Assembly: GCA_039819065.1 (NCBI GenBank)
Contig: JBCBSS010000133.1
Location: 1 to 22,764, forward strand
Length of the DNA: 22,764 nucleotides
Direction: 5' to 3'
Source of the DNA: JBCBSS01 sp039819065
GTDB taxonomy: Bacteria; Bacteroidota; Bacteroidia; Cytophagales; Cyclobacteriaceae
The position numbers and the translations under genes are program-made. Positions 15,029 through 22,697 of the stretch are shown piece by piece (the stretch's first letter is position 1; each line of letters begins with the position of its first letter). The notes beneath the pieces are model-generated. The model was given only the letters and a program-made list of their open reading frames with translations. It did no database searches and had not been told where the DNA came from.

Positions 15029-17965
15029 ATGAAAGTATCTTCTGCTCAACCCTTTCAGATTATCTATTCTCTCTATGAGCATGAATTTTTGGGATACATG
15101 TTTGAGTCATTTGTAGTGCACTTAGACGACAAAGGCAAATTGACTTTTCAACACCAAAACATATCTTCCAAAAATGCCTGTGAATTCTCGTCCGGCCTGG
15201 ATGAGACGGACTACGAGCTAATAGGCCTTATGGACACCATGCATCAGGATGTCGTAGTTCGGAAGTTCACAAGGAAAAACATGAAAACCAATGAGTTCTT
15301 CCTGAAGACCTATGACGAGGAAAAAGGCAATCCATTATTGCAAAAAGAAATCGAGAACTACTTGGAAACCAGGCGCTCCAAAATTCTGGAAATGCTTAAA
15401 GGTAAAATGGTTTTCGAAATGGGCAATGACGGAGAACCGGCTTGGAAGCAGCTTGAAGTAATGGAAGAGCGTGCGACAGTTTTGTTTCATTTTAGAAGAA
15501 ATGATGACAATACCCACTACTTTCCTACTATAAAGCACCAGGGAGAAAAATTAGACTTTCAGTATAAGGGTGCATATATCATCTGTCAACATCCTGCCTG
15601 GATGGTCTTGGGTAATAAAATCTACAGTTTTGAAAAGGAAGTAGACGGGAAAAAATTGATCCCTTTCCTCAACAAAAAGTTTATTGTAATACCCAAGAAT
15701 GTTGAGGAAACCTATTACAACAAGTTTGTAGCGCCATTGATCGCATCATTCGATGTAAGTGCCAAAGGTTTTGAAATTAATAGTGAGCAATACGACCCGA
15801 TCCCTATCTTATCTTTCACCGAACTAGCCGGGCAGCCCAGTCAGCCGATCTCCCTGTTTGACAACGGGAAAACTGCTACGTCAAATGATGAAGGAAAGAT
15901 ATTATTCGACCTGACTTTCAAGTATGGTGATTTCAAATTCAAAGGTGAGTTCATCTCTCCCATCAGTGTCAGTGTTGAAAAAAATGGCGACGAGTACATA
16001 TTTCATAAGGTGAGACGTAAGGTCGCACAGGAAAAGAAATTGATCAATTTCCTTATAGATCGTGGGCTGCAGATAAAAGGCTCAAAGCTGACACTCAGCA
16101 AACCTGTTGCGTTCAGTTGGATCAATCAGCATTCTGCTGAATTGAAAGAAATGGGTTTCAGCCTCCACCAAAAAGAAGTAAACGGAAAGCGGTATTTCTT
16201 AGGAGACCCTTCTATAAATATTGAGGTGAGGGAGAATATTGACTGGTTTGACATCAACGCTATTATCAAATTCGGAGAATTTGAGATCCCATTCAAAGAC
16301 CTTCGCAAATACATACTTAAAAAGAAAGCAGAGTTTAAGTTGCCTAATGGAGAGTATGCGGTAATACCTGCAGATTGGTTCGATGAATACTCAGAGCTAT
16401 TTGCGTTCGCAGATGAAAACAGTGATTCGCTAGAAGGGCACACGCTTAAAAAATATCATATTGCCCTTATTCAAGAGCTTGAAACAAGTAATCTGGCCAA
16501 AGTTCAGATCAATAGAAAGCTTAATAAGCTGCGCGGCTTTGGACAAATAGATGACTACCCCACTCCTGAGCGATTTAAGGGGGAGCTAAGGCCATACCAA
16601 AAGGCAGGATATAATTGGTTGCAGTTTCTGGCAGAATTCAGGTTCGGTGGTTGTTTAGCTGATGACATGGGTTTGGGTAAAACCGTTCAGACCTTAGCAC
16701 TTTTACAAAGTCAGAAGGAAAAGGGTAACGAGGGAGCATCGCTTTTGATCATGCCCACTTCCCTGGTTTATAACTGGGAAATGGAAGCTCAGAAGTTCAC
16801 GCCTGATCTCAAAACTTTCACCTATACCGGCACACAACGAAAGAAAGATATAGAGCAGTTCAATGACTATGATATCATCATCACTAGCTACGGGATTACG
16901 AGGCTGGATATTGAATTGCTGTCTAAATATTACTTCAATTATGTGATCCTGGATGAGTCGCAGGCCATCAAGAATCCAGGCTCAAATATCGCGAAGGCGG
17001 TTGCCAAGCTAAATTCCAGGTTCAAGTTGATTCTGACCGGTACACCTTTGGAGAACAGCACTATGGATCTCTGGTCACAGATGAACTTTGTCAATCCGGG
17101 GCTTTTGGGTACCCAGTCTTTCTTTAAAAATGAGTTCCTCAATCCGATCGAGAAGAAAAGTGATGAAAGCAAAACGAGGAAGCTCTATTCAATGATCAAA
17201 CCGTTTATCCTAAGAAGGCATAAATCGCAGGTGGCAACAGAATTGCCTGAGAAAGTAGAATACATTCAATACAGTACAATGTCTACCGATCAGGAACAAA
17301 AGTACGAGGAGGTTAAATCGTTCTACAGAAATAAAATACTCGAGCAAATTGAATCCAAAGGCCTTAAAAACTCACAATTCTTGTTATTACAAGGTCTGAC
17401 CAAACTCCGACAAATTGCCAATCACCCTTCCATGACCGATGAGGAATATCAGAGTGATTCCGGGAAGATGGAGGACGTAATAAACATGCTCGAAAACGGC
17501 ATTGGTGAAGGCCATAAAATTCTGGTATTCAGCCAGTTCGTCAAACACTTGGGGCTGTTTTCTAGATACCTGAAGGAAAATAACATCGACTTCGCCTATT
17601 TGGATGGATCTACAAAAGACAGGAAGTCAGAGGTAGAGCGTTTCCAAAATGAAGCGCAGCTCAAAGTTTTCCTCATCTCACTCAAGGCAGGTGGTTTAGG
17701 CCTCAACTTGACCAAAGCGGATTATGTATTCTTACTTGATCCTTGGTGGAACCCTGCCATCGAGGCACAGGCAATAGACCGCGCCCATAGAATTGGTCAG
17801 GAAAATAAAGTATTTACCTATAAGTTCATTTCGAAAAATACGGTAGAAGAAAAAATCTTAGCCTTACAACAAAAGAAAATGAAGCTCGCTTCAGAGTTAG
17901 TAACCACTGAGGAAAGTTTCATGAAAACCCTCTCTAAGGAAGACATAGAAAATTTACTTGCTTAA
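15029..17965 (+). CDS. SNF2-family DNA-dependent ATPase (Swi2/Snf2 helicase)
   Basis: A 978-residue SNF2 translocase, of the group that uses ATP to move along duplex DNA and remodel or displace bound proteins. The C-terminal half has both RecA-like lobes: RPYQKAGYNWLQFLAEF, Walker A DDMGLGKT (residues 545-552), Walker B DESQ (642-645), LTGTPLENS, then SLKAGGLGLNLTKADYVFLL, DPWWNPAIEAQAIDRA and HRIGQ (920-924). The helicase core is intact. The first 500 or so residues are a charged region with no motif I recognise; it corresponds to the large N-terminal part of the bacterial SNF2 proteins found across Bacteroidota. No methylase, nuclease or other defence gene is next to it, so a general role in transcription or repair is more likely than restriction. 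It stands alone after a 381-bp gap. Confidence 0.9.
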   Translation: MKVSSAQPFQIIYSLYEHEFLGYMFESFVVHLDDKGKLTFQHQNISSKNACEFSSGLDETDYELIGLMDTMHQDVVVRKFTRKNMKTNEFFLKTYDEEKGNPLLQKEIENYLETRRSKILEMLKGKMVFEMGNDGEPAWKQLEVMEERATVLFHFRRNDDNTHYFPTIKHQGEKLDFQYKGAYIICQHPAWMVLGNKIYSFEKEVDGKKLIPFLNKKFIVIPKNVEETYYNKFVAPLIASFDVSAKGFEINSEQYDPIPILSFTELAGQPSQPISLFDNGKTATSNDEGKILFDLTFKYGDFKFKGEFISPISVSVEKNGDEYIFHKVRRKVAQEKKLINFLIDRGLQIKGSKLTLSKPVAFSWINQHSAELKEMGFSLHQKEVNGKRYFLGDPSINIEVRENIDWFDINAIIKFGEFEIPFKDLRKYILKKKAEFKLPNGEYAVIPADWFDEYSELFAFADENSDSLEGHTLKKYHIALIQELETSNLAKVQINRKLNKLRGFGQIDDYPTPERFKGELRPYQKAGYNWLQFLAEFRFGGCLADDMGLGKTVQTLALLQSQKEKGNEGASLLIMPTSLVYNWEMEAQKFTPDLKTFTYTGTQRKKDIEQFNDYDIIITSYGITRLDIELLSKYYFNYVILDESQAIKNPGSNIAKAVAKLNSRFKLILTGTPLENSTMDLWSQMNFVNPGLLGTQSFFKNEFLNPIEKKSDESKTRKLYSMIKPFILRRHKSQVATELPEKVEYIQYSTMSTDQEQKYEEVKSFYRNKILEQIESKGLKNSQFLLLQGLTKLRQIANHPSMTDEEYQSDSGKMEDVINMLENGIGEGHKILVFSQFVKHLGLFSRYLKENNIDFAYLDGSTKDRKSEVERFQNEAQLKVFLISLKAGGLGLNLTKADYVFLLDPWWNPAIEAQAIDRAHRIGQENKVFTYKFISKNTVEEKILALQQKKMKLASELVTTEESFMKTLSKEDIENLLA

Positions 17966-18000
17966 GGCCATCTTGTTTTGCATTATTTTTTTGTGAGATT

Positions 18001-18055
18001 GAATTTTTTAGAAATTTTTTCTTAAATTCGATTTCATTTCTCCTTGAAAAATGAA
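18001..18055 (+). repeat. Two weak AT-rich hairpins in the SNF2 / kinase-like gap
   Basis: The first can pair GAATTT (18001-18006) with AAATTC (18024-18029) around an inner AGAAA/TTTCT stem. The second pairs TTCATTT (18033-18039) with AAATGAA (18049-18055) across nine bases. They may end the SNF2 transcript or lie in the leader of the next gene. Such pairings arise easily in AT-rich DNA. Confidence 0.25.
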
Positions 18056-18085
18056 GTTTTGGTTGGACATTTTACAAGTTAAAAT

Positions 18086-18916
18086 TTGCCAACAAGTTTG
18101 GAGGGGCTAACAACATACGAACCGAGTGGCGTAATGGGGCCGTTAATCTGGATTTTGAGTATCGGAATCTTACTGGCTCTTCTATTTCTATTTTTCAAAA
18201 ACTATCGCTTGGGTAGAACCATGCGAAGGCAAAGAGAAGAGATAAGCACACTGAATAGTCGCCTAAGTCATTTCTCCTATGTGCTTTCCCACAATATCAA
18301 AAATCCACTTACGCATATTACTGGAGCTTCCTACTTGATCAAAATGCATGGTGAAAATCTCAACACTGAACAGCTTGAGCAACTCAACACCATAGAACAT
18401 ACAGCACGTCGAATAGATAGAATGCTTTCTAATGCGTTGAATACCAAGGGACATAAATATTTGTGCGAAGCAGATCCAGCGAAAGAAATCAGGAGGATCA
18501 TTGCTTCTTTGAAACTCGCTGCTGCCAAAAAGGATATATCCGTCGAAGCTTCTATTCAAGAAGGAACTGCCATTAAGGTAAATCTCAAAAGCTATATCGA
18601 CGTATTTCAAAACATCACGCGTGAGTTAGTAAGTTGTTGTCCAGCAGGTTCTAAACTGAGTATAAGCTATTATCCGGAAGATGGTCAGCAAATTCTAAAA
18701 GTCCGGGATTATTTACCTGCCTTGTTGGACAATGAACGGGAAAAGGTTTTCACAAATGGCCACTTCGACCCATTCACTTCAAGCACAAGTGACTTCTCCG
18801 AAAATCTCTACAAAGCCAAAAAAGAAATCGAAGAGATGGGTGGCAGTATCAGGTACGAAAAGATGGAAGACTATGGTGGCTCTCTTCTCATAGAATTCAA
18901 TCAATATATCGTTTAA
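18086..18916 (+). CDS. Membrane-anchored histidine-kinase-like protein with degenerate ATP-binding half
   Basis: A 276-residue protein with one membrane helix (about residues 19-37), a basic juxtamembrane stretch, and a coiled DHp-type dimerisation helix pair. The H-box is well kept: FSYVLSHNIKNPLTHITG with phospho-acceptor candidate His69. There is no periplasmic sensor, PAS or HAMP domain. The region that should bind ATP is poorly conserved. At the N-box, Asn176 is present but the second Asn is replaced by Glu180. The G1 position reads VRDYLPAL, keeping Asp208 but not the glycines, and the G2 region (SENLYKAKKEIEEMGGSI) lacks its GxG. It may be a histidine phosphotransferase like Spo0B or ChpT, or an inactive scaffold. 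The start is uncertain: TTG at 18086, or ATG at 18134 giving 260 residues. No response regulator gene adjoins it; the P450 gene follows after 66 nt. Confidence 0.65.
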   Translation: MPTSLEGLTTYEPSGVMGPLIWILSIGILLALLFLFFKNYRLGRTMRRQREEISTLNSRLSHFSYVLSHNIKNPLTHITGASYLIKMHGENLNTEQLEQLNTIEHTARRIDRMLSNALNTKGHKYLCEADPAKEIRRIIASLKLAAAKKDISVEASIQEGTAIKVNLKSYIDVFQNITRELVSCCPAGSKLSISYYPEDGQQILKVRDYLPALLDNEREKVFTNGHFDPFTSSTSDFSENLYKAKKEIEEMGGSIRYEKMEDYGGSLLIEFNQYIV

Positions 18917-18960
18917 ATCCGCGTCTTTTACCTTTTAACTCTTTGGTCGATAATGGCTAA

Positions 18961-18979
18961 TATTGTGTAAATCACAATA
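18961..18979. promoter_or_regulatory. Palindromic candidate operator before the P450 gene
   Basis: TATTGTG at 18961-18967 and CACAATA at 18973-18979 are perfect 7-bp inverted arms around a five-base centre (TAAAT). The element ends 3 nt before the P450 ATG, so a bound repressor or RNA hairpin here would block transcription or ribosome entry. The half-site TTGTG recalls helix-turn-helix dimer sites, but the spacing is too short for a standard CRP site. Confidence 0.5.
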
Positions 18980-18982
18980 AGC

Positions 18983-20290
18983 ATGGCAGATCAACTTCAG
19001 GCACAAAAATACCCACCAGGGCCCTCCGAAGAATACGACCTCGAAATCGGTGGTGCCTCTTTAGAAAAAATGCAGCAATACCAGCATGTCTATGGAGACT
19101 TATTCAAGATGCACAGCCCATCTCGAAAGACCGATACATACGTGGTGACGGATCCAGAAATTGCCAAGCACGTGATGGTTTCCAACAATAAAAACTATAT
19201 CAAAGGTGTAGGCATTGAGCGCGTACGGGTATTACTAGGCAATGGTATTATGGTCAGTGAGGGTGATTATTGGAAGCGCCAAAGAAGAATGATTCAACCT
19301 GCTTTTCACCGCCAGGTAATCGCCGATATGTCCAGGCTTATGCACGATGCTAATGTCACTTTAAGGGAAAGGTGGTCTTCAAAGGTCGAGGCTGGGGAGA
19401 GAATCAACATAACAGAAGAAACCAGCGATATTACCCTTAGCATTGTACTGAAATCTATTTTCGGCAAAGACCTTGACGAGCTAATCGAGGAGAAAGGTGA
19501 GAATCCATTTGATGTGGTAAAAGATGAGACATCAAGAGATCTCATGTTCGCCATGCGATTCAGGAATCTATCAAAAGTGATCACCGAAATCGTGGAGAAA
19601 AGGAAAGCCGAAAACCGAATTGAAATGGACTTTCTGTCTATGCTCATGGAGACGAGGGATAAGGAAACCGATGAGAACATGACCCACAAAGAATTACTCG
19701 ATGAAGTAATGACCCTTATTGTGGCTGGTCATGAGACCACTGCAAGTGCTTTGAATTGGGCATGGTATCTAATCTCTCAGCACTCGGAAGTAGAGGAAAA
19801 GCTGGTAGAAGAAGTATCTGCTTTAAACGGTAAAATACCTTCTTTTGATGATCTTTCTTCTCTCACCTACACCAAGCAGGTGATCGAAGAAACCATGCGC
19901 TTATACCCTCCTGGGTGGTTATTGACCCGCAGGGCTATCAATGACGACCAATTTGGAGAGTATTTCGTGCCGGCCAAAACGGACGTTTTCATCTGCCTTT
20001 ATTTGATACAAAGAAATCCAACTTACTGGCCTAATGCGGACTCATTCAACCCAGATAGATTTGATCCGGAAAATAAAAAGGACAGACACAGATTCGAATA
20101 CTTTCCTTTTGCCGGTGGCCCTCGTCAATGTATTGGAGACTATTTCGCCATGGTAGAAATGCAAATCCATCTGGCAGCCATGATACAGGACTTTAGTTTG
20201 GAGTACATTCCTGAAAAACCGCTGGAAATTGAACCACAGATCAACTTGAGGACTAAGCATCCTATCATTATGTTGCCGAGAAAAAGGTGA
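18983..20290 (+). CDS. Cytochrome P450 monooxygenase
   Basis: A 435-residue soluble bacterial P450 that would insert oxygen into an unactivated C-H bond using electrons from a separate redox partner. All hallmarks are present: the I-helix oxygen-activation motif AGHETT (residues 248-253), the K-helix ETMR (Glu303, Arg306), and the haem loop FPFAGGPRQCIG with ligand Cys383. There is no N-terminal membrane anchor and no fused reductase. The overall sequence style (YPPGWLLTRRAINDDQFGEY, FNPDRFDPENK) is that of CYP4/CYP102-like enzymes that often act on fatty acyl chains, but the substrate is not certain. The start is ATG at 18983 just after a palindrome. The acyl-AMP ligase gene follows after 17 nt, so the two are almost surely one operon. 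No ferredoxin or reductase gene is in view. Confidence 0.93.
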   Translation: MADQLQAQKYPPGPSEEYDLEIGGASLEKMQQYQHVYGDLFKMHSPSRKTDTYVVTDPEIAKHVMVSNNKNYIKGVGIERVRVLLGNGIMVSEGDYWKRQRRMIQPAFHRQVIADMSRLMHDANVTLRERWSSKVEAGERINITEETSDITLSIVLKSIFGKDLDELIEEKGENPFDVVKDETSRDLMFAMRFRNLSKVITEIVEKRKAENRIEMDFLSMLMETRDKETDENMTHKELLDEVMTLIVAGHETTASALNWAWYLISQHSEVEEKLVEEVSALNGKIPSFDDLSSLTYTKQVIEETMRLYPPGWLLTRRAINDDQFGEYFVPAKTDVFICLYLIQRNPTYWPNADSFNPDRFDPENKKDRHRFEYFPFAGGPRQCIGDYFAMVEMQIHLAAMIQDFSLEYIPEKPLEIEPQINLRTKHPIIMLPRKR

Positions 20291-20307
20291 TTCTTTAGCT
20301 TTGCAGC

Positions 20308-22266
20308 ATGATACATGCTTCTACACTCTCAGAAGCTTTCGAAGCACATATTGATAGCCCGAAAGGGGTGAATTTCATCGAAGGCGAGCAAAACGAAACC
20401 TTTTACACTTTCCGCCAGCTGCGGGACAGGGCGCTGGGCATTTTGCATCATATGCAATTGAAAGGTGCCAGTCCAAAATCAGAAATGATCATTCTGGTCA
20501 ATAAGAATGAGGCATTCATAGATGCTTTCTGGGGAAGTATCTTTGGTGGCATAATCCCGGTACCATTGGCGACCGGTATTAGTGATGAACACCGGTTAAA
20601 GGTTTTCAGGGTATTTAAGCAGTTACAGAACGCTTATCTGTTTACCGATCAGAAAAACCTTGAGAGGCTAAAAGCTTATGCCGAAAGCAATGACCTTTTA
20701 AGCGAATATGAAAGGCTTGAAAATAGAACAGTCGCCTTAGATCAAATAGATGATATCAGTGTGGCAGGTACTACCCATCAAGCTGCTCCACAAGATACGG
20801 CTTTCATTCAATTCTCCTCGGGTTCTACAAGTGAGCCAAAAGGTATAGTGGTTTCTCATGAAAGCTTAGTGTCTAACATGAATGCCATAGCACTAGGCAT
20901 AAACTCAGATAAAGAAGACATTGTAATCTCCTGGATGCCTTTAACCCACGACATGGGGCTGATCGGTTTCCATATGACATTCTTCTTATGGGACATAGAA
21001 CATCACATCATGTCTACTGATCTGTTCATTCGGAGGCCTTTACTCTGGCTTGGTAAAGCCGCTGAAAAAAGGGCATCAGTACTTTGCTCTCCTAACTTTG
21101 GTTTCAAACACTATTTGAACGCTTATACACCTGACAAGGCAGAAGGCCTTGACCTATCGCGTGTAAGGGCTATCTATAATGGTGCAGAACCTATTTCGGT
21201 TTCCCTGTGCCATCAGTTTCTAGATACCTTAGCACAATATGGTATGCCAAGAACTGCCATGTTCCCTGTTTATGGGCTGGCAGAAGCTACACTGGCGGCA
21301 GCTTTCCCTGAGTATGGTATCGTCTTCGAAACCATTTCTATCCACAGAGAACATCTAAACTTTGGTGATAAAATCCAGCTCGTAGACAAATCAAGTGTCG
21401 ATGCAGTAGAAATGCCATTTGTTGGAACCGGAGTGAAGGATTGTGACTTGCGTATCACAGATGAGAATAGAAATCCAGTACCTGATTCTACTATCGGCAA
21501 AATAGAAATACACGGTATCAACGTAACGAAAGGCTACTATAATAACGAGGCGGTTAATCGGGAAGTAATCACAGAAGACGGCTGGTTAGATACAGGTGAT
21601 CTGGGCTTTATTCACGATGGTAAAATGGTGATCACTGGTAGAGCCAAGGATATCATCTTTGTTAATGGCCAGAACTATTACCCTCATGATATTGAAAACG
21701 TCCTCACCCAAATCGAGCAGGTAGACCTTGGTAAAGTAGTCGTTTGTGGTGTGCGAACAGAAGATTCGTCCACAGACGATATCATTGTGTTCATTCTACA
21801 TAAGGGCAAAGCGGATAAATTCGTTGACTTGGCCAATGAAGCAAGAAAACATGTGAATACTCAAACTGGCTTATCAGTGGCTGAGGTAGTACCAGTGAGA
21901 AAAATACCAAAAACGACCAGTGGTAAGGTTCAGCGGTATAGAATGGGGGAAAGCTTTCTGAATGGAGAGTTCAACGACATTCTCAATGAGCTACATACAC
22001 TGGTTGAAGACAATAAAGAGGATGCCGATTCTCAAGGCGCGATTGAAACACTAATATTGGATATCTGCCATCAGATTATTGAAGAGAAAACAATCGGGGC
22101 CACTGAGAACATTTTCGAGGTGGGTACAAGCTCTCTAGCACTTGCACAGATTCATGAAAAGCTAGATGAAATCTATCCGGACAAAATTGATGTAACCGAC
22201 TTCTTTGAATACCCGACTATTCGAGAGCTAGCTGGTTTTCTGGAAGAAAAAATTAAATCCTCTTAA
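20308..22266 (+). CDS. Fatty acyl-AMP ligase (FAAL-like) fused to acyl carrier domain
   Basis: A 652-residue two-domain enzyme. Residues 1-560 are an ANL-superfamily adenylating domain: FSSGSTSEPKG phosphate loop (169-179), SWMPLTHDMGLIGF, YGLAEATLAA, DGWLDTGDLGFIHDGKMVIT, RAKDIIFVNGQNYYPHDIE and the C-terminal catalytic lysine in KTTSGK (Lys540). The SWMPLTHDMGLIG and NYYP-DIE segments are characteristic of fatty acyl-AMP ligases rather than acyl-CoA ligases. Residues about 575-652 are a carrier domain with the phosphopantetheine serine in FEVGTSSLALAQ (Ser609) and FFEYPTIRELA. The likely job is to activate a carboxylic acid, probably a fatty acid, as acyl-AMP and load it on its own carrier. 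With the P450 17 nt upstream, oxidation of the tethered acyl chain is a sensible inference. A strong hairpin follows the stop. Confidence 0.9.
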   Translation: MIHASTLSEAFEAHIDSPKGVNFIEGEQNETFYTFRQLRDRALGILHHMQLKGASPKSEMIILVNKNEAFIDAFWGSIFGGIIPVPLATGISDEHRLKVFRVFKQLQNAYLFTDQKNLERLKAYAESNDLLSEYERLENRTVALDQIDDISVAGTTHQAAPQDTAFIQFSSGSTSEPKGIVVSHESLVSNMNAIALGINSDKEDIVISWMPLTHDMGLIGFHMTFFLWDIEHHIMSTDLFIRRPLLWLGKAAEKRASVLCSPNFGFKHYLNAYTPDKAEGLDLSRVRAIYNGAEPISVSLCHQFLDTLAQYGMPRTAMFPVYGLAEATLAAAFPEYGIVFETISIHREHLNFGDKIQLVDKSSVDAVEMPFVGTGVKDCDLRITDENRNPVPDSTIGKIEIHGINVTKGYYNNEAVNREVITEDGWLDTGDLGFIHDGKMVITGRAKDIIFVNGQNYYPHDIENVLTQIEQVDLGKVVVCGVRTEDSSTDDIIVFILHKGKADKFVDLANEARKHVNTQTGLSVAEVVPVRKIPKTTSGKVQRYRMGESFLNGEFNDILNELHTLVEDNKEDADSQGAIETLILDICHQIIEEKTIGATENIFEVGTSSLALAQIHEKLDEIYPDKIDVTDFFEYPTIRELAGFLEEKIKSS

Positions 22267-22284
22267 TTATCTGGAAATATATTA

Positions 22285-22322
22285 AGTCAGAAGGTATAAG
22301 GCTCTGCCTTTATCTTTTGACT
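22285..22322. terminator. Long hairpin, probable bidirectional terminator
   Basis: The 38-nt element folds from AGTCA (22285-22289) to TGACT (22318-22322). It forms about 12 outer pairs including two G-U pairs, a one-base bulge, five inner pairs (AAGGC with GCCTT) and a TCT loop. It sits between the convergent ligase and prenyl-synthetase genes, where a shared terminator is expected. The 3' arm is T-rich, although there is no long T run directly after the stem. Confidence 0.6.
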
Positions 22323-22343
22323 ATAAACCAGCGCATTGGGCCG

Positions 22344-22697
22344 TCAATCAAATAAAGTATCAACAAACTCTAAAAGGGAATTCTTTTTGTACTTGATACA
22401 GTCCAGTTTACTAACAGAGGACTTCGCCATGTTCATGTATTCTTGAACAGCTCCTGCATCCGAAGGTGCATGATCGTTCTTGAGAAACAAGGCTATACCC
22501 AATGACTCCCCGGATTTTCTGATCAATTCCCTTTGTTCTTGTTCCGCCCCTCCAATCAAACTGCCAATTTCCAAGGCGAAACCAAGCAATGACCCAACTT
22601 TGAGCCTCGCCATTTCAATGAGTGCATCTTGAGTGAGTTTACCATCCTTAGTATTAATGCTTAATTGTTGGCCCTCACAAGCTGCCTTATAACATTC
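22344..22697 (-). CDS. C-terminal part of a polyprenyl synthetase-like protein, missing the second Asp-rich motif
   Basis: About 117 codons of the C-terminal end of a trans-isoprenyl diphosphate synthase are readable. ECYKAACEGQQL matches the family region E-x-x-x-x-x-CEGQ-x-x. MARLKVGSLLGFALEIGSLI matches the helix with R-x-K, and SGESLGIAL matches the helix that normally runs into the second Asp-rich motif (FQxxDDxxD). Instead the chain reads FLKNDHAPSDAGAV and passes straight into the terminal helix (KLDCIKYKKNSLLEFVDTLFD). Some 70-90 residues common in family members appear to be absent. The frame is intact, so this may be a divergent or inactive paralogue, an in-frame deletion, or an assembly error. 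Upstream coding sequence is cut off because the DNA folds back on itself near 22696. The Met at 22613 is internal, not a start. Confidence 0.6.
   Translation of the reverse strand, partial: ECYKAACEGQQLSINTKDGKLTQDALIEMARLKVGSLLGFALEIGSLIGGAEQEQRELIRKSGESLGIALFLKNDHAPSDAGAVQEYMNMAKSSVSKLDCIKYKKNSLLEFVDTLFD

Noticed and set aside
15029..17965. The SNF2 protein as part of an antiviral defence island
   Set aside because: No nuclease, methylase or other defence-type gene flanks it; neighbours are a LolC/E-type permease and a kinase-like gene.
18961..18979. The palindrome before the P450 gene as a CRP or FNR site
   Set aside because: The TGTG and CACA halves are only five bases apart instead of eight, and the FNR half-site TTGAT is not present.
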